Shown here in pieces: positions 23,858-36,290 of a stretch of DNA of 64,000 bases (the first letter of the stretch is position 1; the number at the start of each line of letters is the position of its first letter). The position numbers and the translations under genes are program-made. Under the pieces are notes generated by a model. The model worked only from the letters and a program-made list of their open reading frames with translations. It had not been told where the DNA came from and ran no database searches. The stretch comes from Monarcha castaneiventris obscurior (Eukaryota > Chordata > Aves > Passeriformes > Monarchidae), in NCBI GenBank assembly GCA_026261815.1, contig JAMPIT010000566.1, forward strand, positions 27,615,001 to 27,679,000, read 5' to 3'.

Positions 23858-26800
23858 AAAAAGTCACTTACTAGAGCTAAAATTGTAAAGAAAGAGCATG
23901 GTGTTGAAAATAATGCATCCCTTCAGATTCTGGGAACCCCAAAATCAGCAGCATTGAAGGACTGTCAGTCAAGGTGCAGCTTGACTTGTGATAAGATTAG
24001 TTGACATTTTGGTCTTTTGAGCTGTTACAAGATTTCTTCAAAGGGTCAACTCTAGTCATCATTTTTGCTGTCCAACAGAAAGGAAGTTCACCTGAGAACT
24101 TGCTCCTGCACTGTTAGATAAAGGCAAAGACACACAGGTGGCTTAATCTCCAATACTAAGCAGAACCTGCCTATACCAAGGAGATAGTCAATTGTGTTCT
24201 GCAGTGAGGGATGTGAGCAGCACAGCACACTCCTGAGCCTGCTCAGGTTACCTGTTATGTGGACCACTATCTCCTCCATGAACAGCTGGCACCCCATCAG
24301 TGTCACTATATCTGTTCATACTGCATGAAACTAAGAGATCTTCTCACCATTCAACTCCATTCAACTGTCCTTTTCCACCTCAATGCTCACCAAATGGTCC
24401 ATTCAAAATTGAAATGTTCCAAAATTGAAATGTCCGAAAGCATAATATTGAAAAGCAGTAAGAGAGGGGACCTCATGACAATCTTAATTCTGTGTATTTT
24501 ACATTTTCCGCATCCTCATTTAGGTCAAATATTTTAATAAAAAACCCGAGGTTTGGTGGAACAAAAATACTATTATTGTATTAACTCTGCTGAGATTATA
24601 GTTTTTACTGTCTTCATATGAAGTTGTTGTTCAATCTTAACATTTTGTTTCTTAGAACTAGAACATGAACTTAGAAAAATAATTATTAATATGCAAGCTT
24701 GAAAATTGCAACTACCATTTTGAAGCACGGAATTTGCATAAAATGTTTTCTTTCAAGTGTTTAGTTCTTAAAGCTATTTCATATAACATGTAAACCATTA
24801 CTGAAGTAAAATTACATTTCAAAGTGGTACACAGTGATCTAGCTGCTTAGCTGTCACTGGCATTAATAAGAGTCACACAGCACTACTTGGAAAGTTTATT
24901 GCTGTGTCTCCGTTAGTCACATCATAGAGGGAAAATCCCATACCAGCTTTTTTTATTAAAAGTGCATTTTAATACTTCATTTAAATACTCCATTTAAATA
25001 TTTTATACTTATCTATCAATTACTGTGAAGAGACCCTCCCTCAAGCAATTATTTTCTATGAAATTTCATATCTATTCACATGAGCTATGCCTTTACACTT
25101 AGGGGAAAGCCCAAGGTAAAATTCTAATATCACTTGTGATAGAAGAGGTAACTGTAGCTATTTTATGATTTACTAGTTTTCTAGTAACAGCCATCTGCAG
25201 TGATTTAATTGCTTTTGCAATTAAAATTTGCTTACTCAAGCAAAGTTTGTTTTTGTTACGTCATTATGTATAGAAGATAGATATTAAGCATCCTGGTTCT
25301 GTGAACAGTCAGGAAACTTGAAACAGAAGAGTGAGCTGATTACAAAACAATGAGGATGATGTTTGGGTACGCCTCTGGCACGTGATTTTTTTTCTGACTT
25401 ACCTCATTTATAAACAGCAGGAAGACAGTGGATCTAAGTCTGTTAATGGAAATGTAAAAGCTATTGAGATCCCATGATTACTTCAAGCACTTAGACACTT
25501 GAGAGGGGTAGGCAATATTTTTCATTAAAAATTTAAAATAAAAATGCCACCAAAACTATATGTCTTTCTTCACTTTTACCTTGCATTTTCCTCACTGTTT
25601 TTGGTGAAAAGCCAACAACAAAATCTGCAGTGAACCAGTGGACAAAGTGAAAAATTACTTTTCTTAGGGAATACCATGTTCATCAGTTTTGTAACCATTT
25701 TCTAGTGACTCACAATTACTGTATCCTCTTGGAAAGCTATTTTAAACTAGTTACTTCCTCAGTATTGGCTAAACACGTACGTTCTTTTCAGTTTCTAGTG
25801 CAATAGGTTATTTGCCCTTAATCACTAGGTTAAAATAATGTCTTGATATACAGCAGTACAGATACATATGTTTTGTGTAATTTCCTAGATCTTGACAACT
25901 GCCCCCATATTTTCTTACTCTTATTTGACATTTCTAAACAACATTTTCAAAACAAGCTTTGACAAAACTAGCATTTTGAATGATTGGCTGGTAGAAATAG
26001 GGTTACTACTTCAGAGAGTTAAAATACATATATCTCTCTGCTTAGAACAGGCTTCAAAATGCTTTTGAGATGGATATGGCTGCTGAATGAAAAATGTTTC
26101 AACACCAGTTCAGACAGTACTTATTGAATAAAACATATTCCTGTAAAATAAATAAATATAGTGCTTACATCAATCCAGAAAAAGAAGGATTGAATGTTGT
26201 AAATAGTTGTATTGATTTAGTTTGGTGTTAGCTCAGATACCAATGATAGTAACTGTAGGTCGATTGGGTACTTAAATTAATATATTTTTGGCTGTGAGCA
26301 CTTTTTCATCAAAAAAAAAAAAAAGCTGTATCATATGGCATTAAATAATTTATCAGTATCTCCTGTCACTGGTTGTCAAGACTTTGTCCAAGAAGGCATT
26401 CAGTATGTTGCAGTCATACACAAAGTTCAATAGATTTGAATATTTTTAGTAAATTTTAGTTCTGTTTCATGAAAATGTTATATTCTGAGGGGCTTTGAAT
26501 CAATGTTTCCCTGTAAGATCACTTGCACCTCCAGATCACACCACCTAGATGATAATTTTATCACTTGCCAAGGAGGAGATGGTTTCAAGAAAAATATGTA
26601 ACTTAATTATTACCTACATGAATACATACGTGGATAAAAATGCAGAGAGTTGAGACTGTGGAAATAATAATTTTTTTCTTTTTTTTTTTTTTCAACCATA
26701 CAACCCATACATCACATAAGTAAAAGTAATTCCCCTTGAGATCAAATCCTCAGAAAATCTGCATCAGAGGAGACGACACAAGCAATAAAATGTAATATCT

Positions 26801-28866
26801 GGGGAAGGGCCTCCTTACGATGGTAACATGGGTTTCTCATATGTATACACAGCACAGTCTTGTTAAATTTTGACACATTCCTTTTTACAAATAAGTAGAG
26901 TTTACACATAGTAAAAGATCTTCATTAAATTGTAAGACAAACAAAAAATAATTAGGCCATCACTGCATTTACTTTGCCATAGGTTTGTATAAGCCCTACT
27001 GCTTCAGTGGCAGAATTATTCATTTCTAAATACACAGAATAGTTTCCACTATGAAATATGTCATAAACATTTTCACATTCTGATTAATAAAGAAGATCCT
27101 GTAAAGACAAATCTTAAAGCAAAATTTAAATACACATTCGAAGCAAAGAAACAGAGTAATTTCCATCTTCAGTCTTGAAAATCCTAAAGACAAAAGTAAT
27201 TTGTTGGTTTTTTTTTTTGCTGTCATTACCACTGAGTCAGGAAACGAAGATGTTTGGAGACACGTAGCATTCATTAGATTTCTGTCCAGAAAAGTTTTAG
27301 TTAATACAGCATTGTATTTACAGAGTATTTCAATAATATTCACACTCGCAATGTGAGTCATTCTTATAATTTATAATACTTAGAAAAACCTGAAAGATGC
27401 ATGGCAAATCTCTCGTGGGTTCAGGTTTAGAACAAAGACCCTGCCTCTCAGAACTGCATTACTGGTAGGTCTTAGGCGACCAGATACTCTTTGTAAAACA
27501 TGCCAGTGATAACTCTAAAAATATTGCTGGTCAGAAGGGATTATATAGCAAACAAGAGATTCATTTTCTTTAAACACTTTCTGGAAAGGAAATACTAATC
27601 CTATTTCATAGTTCTTTAGCCCCATTGTTAAAATCTTCAGTAAGAAAACTACCAGTGAGTAACTTCAAACCATGGAAAGTAGAATCACATAATGTATTTA
27701 TAATCTCATAAAAACAAATCCACCAACTGCCAACATTAATGAAAGTCAAAAGACAATTTTAAGAAACTGTGATCACTTTAAAATAAGGAAGACATTGGTT
27801 AGGTGTCTAGAATTTGATTCTTTACAGTAGCTGCTTACCTACTATCCAAATACATAGAGAATCAAAGGATAATAAGTTGACCCATCTGGTTCCTTGAAAA
27901 TGTAGGTCAGGTGTTCACTGCCTGAAGAAATTACCTGCTAGGTGACTCAGGTTGCATGGAGCATTAGCCCATCCACTGGCTGCTCATATATCACTGTCAT
28001 ATACTGGAAAGAATGTGGCAAAACACAATAAAAGTGAGGAAAGTAATTACAGAGGAGGACAAAAAGAAGACATCTACTTTAATTAAGCTACAAAGAAGTG
28101 TACTGGTTGTATATATATATATTTTCAGGAAAGTGGATTTGACATAAAAAAGCATCCTTTGGTGCAAAATTCCTATCAGTGTCCACAAGATTATAATCTA
28201 AACTAAACTGTATTGAAAAAATAAGTGTACCACAATGTGATAGAAGCACATGTTTACTGGGGTAATACTATAATAAGAAAGCAATAAGAATTATCCTATT
28301 GTTACAAGAATTTTGTTCTAATTTTGTAATACAATTGTAATAGATTGTTAAAATCTATAGTTTAAAAACCCATCTGATCTTAGCAAAGAATGGACACTTC
28401 AACAAGTAATGATATTATTAGTAATCTTGTTAGAAAATGTGCTTATATTTTTGTGGTCTTAGTATGGCAATTATTTATGTTAAAATTAATCACATCTCCA
28501 CTCAAATTATAGTAAAATAGAAAATCTGGAGTCCTGAATTGAGTGAAGGAAGGTGTTAAAACTATTATGGGCTCAAAGGATTTTAAGCTTTACCATATTG
28601 CTTCATATTTTTCTGAATTAAAGATTCTTCCTCTGAAAAGTGACACTTTAATTAAATAATTGCTGAACCTGAACAAATGATCTTTGATAACTTACACTTA
28701 ATTTCCCTACACCTGTCACTGAAAAGCTTTGTTTATGTAATTTTTACCCTGAAAAATATTGCTCTAAGTTTCAAGTAGTTTGATTGTTTTGTAAAGATTT
28801 GTAGAATGCCAGAATGAAGAGTACAAAGAAGAAATGCAAAACCACATGGAAAAAAATACAGAATAT
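23858..28866. other. unique AT-rich DNA, no gene
   Basis: About 5 kb with no recognised gene or transposon. It holds short A/T runs (A15 near 26310, T-rich at 26670-26692) and an (AT)n stretch at about 28112-28125. The 111-codon minus frame at 27026-27361 has no domain. Confidence 0.5.
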
Positions 28867-28902
28867 AAACTCACAGAATGGGTGGGAAGGGACCTTTAAA
28901 GG
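28867..28902 (-). mobile_element. CR1 3' tip remnant
   Basis: The string tcacagaatgggtgggaagg followed by gaccttt is the reverse complement of the CR1 3' end. It runs only 36 bases before an LTR begins at 28903, so it is either an ancient tip or a copy split by the LTR. No continuation of CR1 is visible beyond 29037. Confidence 0.75.
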
Positions 28903-29037
28903 TGTCATGGTTTATCTCCAGCCAGCCACCCAAGTACCACACAGCTGCTCATTCACTCCCTCACCTGTGGGATTGGGAAGAAAATAGGAAGGGTAAAAGC
29001 AAATAAACTTGTGATTTCCTGACAACAAAGACAAAAC
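28903..29037 (-). mobile_element. truncated LTR, same family as 19825-20258
   Basis: Starts TGTCATGGTTTATCTCCAGC, the reverse complement of the LTR 3' terminus at 20258. It continues with CACCCAAGTACCACACAGCT and the purine-rich part, then fades near 29037. Only the U5-side third remains. It abuts the CR1 tip directly. Confidence 0.75.
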
Positions 29038-30104
29038 ATACTTTTATATATTGCATCGCTTTTCAGTCAAACCTGAACCATTCAATTTCATTTCAAATTG
29101 AGGAAACAAATGCATCCATGACATTTGTATCCTGAGTCTAAACACCATGGGTTTATAAATGTTATTGGCTGATCTACATTACAGATAATATTATATATAT
29201 ATATGTATAAGCCCTTTGCAGTGGATTTTAGTCTCCTGCTCTGCCTGTTTCATATAGATGTCAGCAAAAAATATGTATTTTACTAACTTTTATAAAAAAG
29301 CACATGCAAAACAGGAAAATTGAAGTTGTCATTTAGGATATACAGAAGTGGAAGTTTGAGAATGCCTGGATGACACAAATTTATCCTACTTTTCTAGGGT
29401 TCTGCATGGCTTTATATGAAAAGTGAAACTGATCATGTAGAACTGAACGGGTAGCTCTTAAGAGAAGAGAGAATGAAAGCACTACTTCAAACAGTGGAAA
29501 CTACAAGGCCAACTAAAATAAAAGGAAATTACCAACAGTAGTAACACTATGTTTTTGTTTTCTTAAATTAACTTCACAACAAACTGATCCTAATTAAAAT
29601 ACTTTGATTCAGGAATAATGTCGCAGAAACCTACTCTAAAAATGATATAAAATCAGACTAACTGAGGGTGGAACATGTTTAAAGTACATAGCCTTCTCTT
29701 GAAGAAAGCAGGAGAATAATTTTACCTTCTATTATCTTCATGTCATTATGTCAGGAATCACAATTAAAGAACAAAAATATGATTTTTAGGAAGTTCGGGG
29801 TTAAATTTATTTGTTTCAGCCTCCACCTAAAACCAGTATATTATATATAAAGCTGCAGTTTTTGTTATGAGTTCCTAATTTTGTCTCATGTTTTCACGCA
29901 GAAATATTAGTTAAGTACTTCTATAAACATTTGAGTATCTTTAATATTATATAATTTATCTATTACATCCAAAGCAAATAATTTATTTAGACCACTCCCC
30001 TTCTTTGAAGCACGAAACACTGAATGACGAAAAAGGACTCACTTTTATGTATGTAAATATTTCCCTGAAGTGAAAACAAAAAGACAAAAATATTTTTATT
30101 GTCT

Positions 30105-30106
<2 letters not shown>

Positions 30107-30135
<29 letters not shown>
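30107..30135. repeat. poly(T) homopolymer, 29 bases
   Basis: An uninterrupted T run, poly(A) on the minus strand. No retrocopy body is recognised beside it. Confidence 0.88.
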
Positions 30136-31147
30136 CTCACAGATGACATGCTTTTTGCTTCCACAAGGAATTAATTTCATGGACAAAACTACAACACAAT
30201 TACTCAGTGCTTTCAGAAGTTATTAATGGTATTGAACCAATTCCTTCTAATTAGAGGGAGGGTGTCCCCTACCATCTCTGCGGTTCATTGCAGTAAGAGA
30301 ACCTCTTATGACTTTAATTAGAAAAGAAATATTAAGAGAAGTAAGAGAAGTAACAGGATAAAAGCCTTCTAATTTTTCCAATCCCACTTATTCTTTCCAT
30401 GCTGTCACTAAAATAGACCCTCTATTTTCATGTATTTTAGGTCAAATGGAGGATGCTAGGAGTTTAAGCTAGTGATTTCAAACTGTCTTTAAAATACTAA
30501 GAAACACAATTGCTTTGTAAGGCAGACTCCACAATCTGGAAACATAAAAACTGTGTTGCAAAGAAAAGCAATTTGCTCAAAAGACAATCTGAACCACTTT
30601 CAAGGTTAGGACAATGTAGCAATGATAAACATGCTATTTATAGCTTATTTGAACTTATTTGCTGTGGTTCACACAGCAGAATTTTTAGTAAAGTAAAAAG
30701 AAAAAAGGTTGAACACTGAACAGGTAAGAAAAAAATTACAACAGAAAATTTTGAAGAAGGCTGTTTTATTCAGTGCTTTCATAGCCATTCACAAAAGGGG
30801 GACTTAGACCCATGCATGTCATAACTTTAATTTCAAGAACAGTTGGATTTCAAAGCAAGGTTATGAAGACAAGGTTATGTGATACGCATTGTTTTGTAGA
30901 CCAGGCCTTAAGACTTGAAAAACAAAATTTGGAAATATGATCTGGCTACTGTTATCTTTGATGGTAAGTGATTATATTTTCCATATTTATAGGTGACACA
31001 GGAGATTTTGTATTATTGTAGAAAAGGAAAAAGCAATTTTTATTAAAAAGTAAAAAAGAAGAGTGCAAATAATTATAAATGGATTAGTGCAACTTTATTC
31101 TTTCCTTAGATTCTGGGAAATTGTATTTAAAATATATTTCTAAGTGC

Positions 31148-31624
31148 CTAGAAGAGATATAACCAGATTTTAGCATGTATTTTTTTGGTGAGTATATCTT
31201 GTAAAACAAAAGCTATATGCTCTTTTAAAATAATAAAAAATATATGCAAAAGATGAGTATGAAATATCACTGTCCTCATGCCAGACCTGCGTCTGCCCAA
31301 GATATATATTTTAAACTTAGAAACATAGTGGTTAATAAATTTATAATGCTTGTAAAGGGAATATCTGTTCTTAGGTACCATCAAAACATAGAAATCAACA
31401 TGTAGAAATATAGGCTGAAAGATATCTACATAGGTAGCAATAATCACAGGTTTATGATCAGGCACATTAAGTCTGTTACAGTATATAATGATTTTACATA
31501 AAAGGAAAAAACCTGATATAGAATCTCTGAAACAAAATCTTTCATAGTCTTGCTTTACTATACAACTTTTCGTTACCATTGAAAATTGTGCTGGGTGGTA
31601 TTTAACATAACTCAGTATGGACAT
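31148..31624 (-). other. 158-codon open frame of unknown nature
   Basis: It is the longest open frame in the window outside recognised repeats. The predicted product is rich in I, F, H, K and Y, as expected of translated AT-rich DNA. It has no signal peptide pattern or domain that I recognise. It ends just left of a CR1 copy, and there is no promoter or splice evidence. Chance is the likeliest explanation. Confidence 0.15.
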
Positions 31625-31669
31625 GCTTATATAAAAGAGGAAGTCAGCTGGACATTGTGATGAAATTTA

Positions 31670-32500
31670 CCTCAATTTTAGGGCCAGTTCAGTTCAAAAC
31701 ATTTATCAATAATCTGGATGTAGGAGCTGAATGCACTTAAGCCTGCTGATGATATCAAATTGGGATGTGCTGATGACTGTTGAGGGACAAGAAGCTTTAA
31801 AGAGGGATTGAAATTGTTTGGAGCAGTGGCCAATCATCAAGGGTCTGAAATTTAAGAAGTCCAAATGATGGATTCTGCAGCTAGAGTAGAGTAACGTCAG
31901 GCACAAGTATAAATAGGGACAGGAGTGGCTGGAGAGAAGCCCTGAAGAAAGGAATCTGTGGTTGCTGGCCAACAGCAGGCTCAGCAGGGTGCCCTGGTAG
32001 CCAACAGGGCACACCACATCCTGGAGTGCATCAAACACAGCACCAGCAGCTGCTCAAAAGAGGTGATTATCCCATTGTATTCAGCCTCACCATGGGTCCT
32101 GTGGGCAGTTCCGAGCCCCACAATTTAACAAGGATGTGAAAGTTCTTGAATGTATCCAGAGAAAAACAACAAAGATGTTGAAAGGACTGGAAAGAATGTA
32201 CTATGAGGAGCAGATAAGAAATTTTCATTTGTCTAGTTTGGAGAAAAGGAGGCTGGAGGGCAACTTCATTGCTCTCTTCAACTTCCTGCAGAGGGAAAGT
32301 GGAGAAAGAGAGAGAGGTACTGGTTTCTTCTCCCTGGAGTGCCCTGACAGGAATTATTCAAAGCTGCACTGGAGAAGGTTTAGATTGGACATTAGAAAGC
32401 ATTTCTTTTTTGTGAGAGTGGTCAAACCCTGGAACAGGCTTCCTAGAGAGATGGTCGATTCTCTGAACTGATCAGTCCTTAGGAGGCATTTGGTCTTTAG
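31670..32500 (+). mobile_element. CR1 LINE, reverse transcriptase to C-terminus
   Basis: A long plus-strand CR1 copy. It starts in the reverse transcriptase region, where GGGCCAGTTCAGTTC and a finger-palm stretch precede the catalytic A-D-D codons at 31745-31753. It runs through the thumb region (AGCAGGGTGCCCTGGTAGCC, GTGCATCAAACACAG). An intact 111-codon frame at 32136-32471 then encodes the CR1 ORF2 C-terminus, with IQRKTTKMLKGLERMYYEEQ and PWNRLPREMVDSLN. The 5' part is absent and no ATTCTATG tip is visible at the right edge, so both ends are lost or decayed. Earlier frames are broken. Confidence 0.92.
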
Positions 32501-33942
32501 AATATGAGACATGTTCTTAACAACATGCTTTAACTTTTGATCTTATGCCTCATGGTTTTGTATAGAACTTAGCAGTTTGACATAGCAGTAGCAATGCTGA
32601 CTCATGCAAATTCATTTATATAGCTCCTGCATCAGACAGTCAGATCAGATCTGTAGCAAACCAGCTTGGTCCACAAGCAGAGAGATACATGCATTCCCAG
32701 TTCACGTGAACCTGTCTTTTGACAGGCTTGCACAGATCTTAGTGTAACTTCTCCACATTCACTGCAGTATGCCCTTAGTGCTTTCATACATACATTATAT
32801 TAGTATTTGTTAATAATTATACATATATTACATGAAAATATTTTTACATTTTAAGTGCAAATATGTTATCCACCTATTTACTAATAGTAAAAATACACAG
32901 AGGAGAAAGGATGAATGGAAGAATATTTGTGTTATTTAAAGCAAGTAGCATCTTTGGCAATATCTCTCAGACTGGACAAATAGAAATATCTGTATAGAGT
33001 AAAGCAGTTGACAGGGAAGACATGATGTCAATATTCACTTAAGAATATATTTTTTTTTGCTTTAGGCAAAGTACAATCTAGTACATACCCTGAATGCCCA
33101 TTTGGAGCTGAAGTGTTCCTGAATTGAACCTTCCAGAGTACCTAAAAGTATACAGCTGATGTCCTCTGGGACTACTGACCAAAGCACAATAACTGAAGAC
33201 AAATGAGAGGTTCAAGTAAAAGACACAGCCCTGATGCCACCTAAAATTGTATTTAACAGTCATTTTTATCTGCATTCCTTATCTTTGTAAAGAAATCCTG
33301 GCCACAGTTTACGTAAGTCTCACCATGAGTGTATAATGCACCAAGCTGATAACTTTGCAGTGCTTCCAATGTAATCACTCTCTTTTCATCATTTTGTTCT
33401 AATCGGGCTTTAGATCTTGTTGCTGTTTTTTTCTGGCTGAGTTTTAGCTGGGTTTTCCCCCACCCCATGAATTGCATGACAGAAAGTCAAGGAATCCAAT
33501 ATCTGTACTGCAATACCAGCTAAATGGTAAGATTCATTGATTTACATAGTATCAATTTTTATGAATTACTCCAGTAGCCAGTTTGTAAAACAAATGTCCA
33601 TACCTGTTATAGATTGCATTTATATATGCAGATTTTTACAAAAGTAAGTCACTATGAAGCTCTTTTCACCTTTGCCTTTAGTCTTTTCTAGAAGAAGGTT
33701 CCCTATGCTATCAGTATCAGTAAAATATGAGAAATTTAAAAGTAGCATAGACATGTTATATTAAAAGTAGAAATTACTTTGCACATTTAGTCAAGCGTAT
33801 ATGGTACTGATACTGCCCTTGAGAACTCAGAGATATAAACATAAATCTCAAAAAATCCCTCTCCAAAACATGCAAAACCAGAAAATATGAGGAGGAAGAA
33901 ATTTCAATTACTTGTTAAAAGTGTGAATAAGCTCCTGATTAA

Positions 33943-33960
33943 ACACCTAGATCTAGGTGT
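33943..33960. repeat. 18-bp perfect palindrome
   Basis: ACACCTAGATCTAGGTGT reads the same on both strands. A related 14-bp perfect palindrome, ACCTAAATTTAGGT, lies at 34074-34087, and a third partial copy (ATCTAGGTG) at about 33970. The group may mark an old transposon end or a dimer-binding site. Confidence 0.85.
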
Positions 33961-36197
33961 GTATAGATTATCTAGGTGCCATTATACTTGACATGCTAGA
34001 AGAAAGTAGATGGTTTCTGAGGAGCTGAAGTACATATCTACATTTGGTGAGCTATATGGCTCTATTTGTAGACACCTAAATTTAGGTCAGTAGAGTTGAA
34101 ATACCACATTAATATAATTTTTGTTGGTATAATACTTAAAGCTGTGAATCATATTTTGATCTTCCATAACATATTCTCTTTGGAGGGTGACTCTTACACT
34201 GATATAACAACTTCTAATTCAATCGCAATGAATTCAGTTTCAGTGGGTCATATCCCACTAGGCATGAACAATTTTTTTTAAGGATCCTGTCTAATTCCTG
34301 GAAATTTAAATATGTTACTTTTTGGTTTTTAACTAAGTCAGTAAAATATAGTGTTAAGGAGAGGATCTAGGACTGGGGAATCCCAAGCTAATGTCTAGAA
34401 TTAAGTGTAGATAATGATTGAGTGTTTCCTGTTAAACTTATTTCCAAATATAAGCTGATCACAGTGGTGGTGCTGCAGTACTCTTGATTTAGTAGCCTAT
34501 GAATTACATCCTCAGCTGTATTTTTTTTCCTGGGGTTGGTCACACACTGTTGATTTGCCATTTTCTAAGGAGAAAGAAAAAATAAGTTTGACTAACACAG
34601 TAAATAATTACGGAATATGTAGCAAGAACAGCTACACCATACATGTGTCATACTTGAATAAAGAATGCTGCTGAACCATTCTGATTGTATGATTACATGA
34701 CTGCTTTGGTCACAACTGCATGTTCTATAATCAAGCAAACATACAATTTCCTCCCTCTGTTAATCTGATTGTTCTCTTAAATTTTTTCTCTCATTCATTT
34801 TCATTTGAGCCTATTTTCATTGTCTCTTGGGCTCTATTCCTCTATTTTTTTCCAGACTTTTCCCTTCCCTACAAACACATCCTTTCGTATTCTTTTATAT
34901 ATATACACTTACATAATAGTCTAATATTTATTTTCATATAGATCTTCACATACAGATAAAGACAACCCAGAACTCCCTACATCATTTTCTTCTCCTTTCA
35001 TAACTTGTAAGACCGCAGGTAAGAGGAGAGGGCACAGCTATTCAGCCTTGTAGTATCAGTACAATGGTCCACGGTACAGGAAAGGTCCCAAAGAGTGAAG
35101 GTCATCGTAGGTTTGCCTGATTTTGTTTCTATAATGAGCACTGCCAGACCTACGGGAAGTACGTAAAAACCAGGACATAACTAGATAATTCTTATGCTGA
35201 GAGTTTTGGGGTTTGTTTTTTCCTGATTTATGTTTTCAGCAATGACAGTTCAAGTGAAAAGATTACTTCTAGAAACACATTTGGCTGAACATTTCTGGAA
35301 CCAACAAAAAAATAAAGGCATTATTATCTACCTTTTTTATATGAATAATCAGTGTGACAGTCTGCACTTGTCAATGAGCAAGCAAGTCCTTTTCCCAAAC
35401 CTATTAAATGCTCTGGTTTCTTTATATCCAACATTAGAAAAGAGTTCTCTACAAAGCTGTTGTGCTGGAAAAATGTCATCAGGTGACAGTAATGGCATCT
35501 TTTAAGGTACATTAGCATAGAGGACAGAAAAATCCATTCATGTATGAAGGGACAATTAGAATGTGAGCACTACCACTATTTCTGAATCAAACTGAAAAAC
35601 ATAAATACTTAAGGAAGGAAAACTGCTGAGAAGAGGATAAAGGTTTCACAGGAAGTTAAAAATCACTTAATTACTAATTAGTTTTTTTTAAAAAGTGCTC
35701 TGAAAGAGGAGATAATTATACTGATAAAACTTGAAGTTTTATTAGAATGACTGTTTTCAAATTAAATGTAGAAAAACACAGCTGAGTAAACCTGAGTATT
35801 TCCTTAATTTGTCTTTGCATTCATAGTACTGAGTTTCTGTTTGTTTTTTTGCATTTTTTCATGTGACACTGTATAAAATTAGCCATGCCTGAAACCATTT
35901 CTAGGAGATAATGCTGTATCTGAGAAGTGAATGGCAAATATTCCTGGATTCCTTTCTGCAGCTAAACAGCAAGTTCATCATACAATTATACCAGCATTCA
36001 TTTGATGGCATCTACAGGAAAAGCAGATACAGGTAAGTTTGCCTATACTTTGTGTTAGACAGATATCTGGAAATCTTATAACAGTGATAAAAATTTTAGA
36101 ACTGCCCTGACCCATTTTCAGTCCAGACCAATCAAACCCTGCAGAGATGTATGGGAATAGTATTATATTTTAACATAACTAAGGTTTCAGCTATTAA

Positions 36198-36290
36198 AAA
36201 AACCACCAAAAAAACACCAAAAAACCCACAAACCAAACTCCCCCCCCCCACCCCCACCAAAACCCCACCCAAACCCACAAATCAAAAACC
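36198..36290. repeat. C/A-rich low-complexity tract
   Basis: Almost only A and C on the plus strand, with a C10 run near 36240. It explains the proline/lysine/threonine-rich frame at 36151-36372, which is not a gene. Confidence 0.85.

Larger units (their letters stand above)
29038..31669. other. unique AT-rich DNA, no gene recognised
   Basis: No recognised gene. It includes an (AT)n stretch at about 29187-29208, a T29 run at 30107-30135, and an unexplained 158-codon minus-strand frame at 31148-31624, for which no family is recognised. Confidence 0.45.

Noticed and set aside
31706..32038. 110-codon minus-strand frame
   Set aside because: It lies antisense to the CR1 reverse transcriptase region with the A-D-D codons at 31745-31753.
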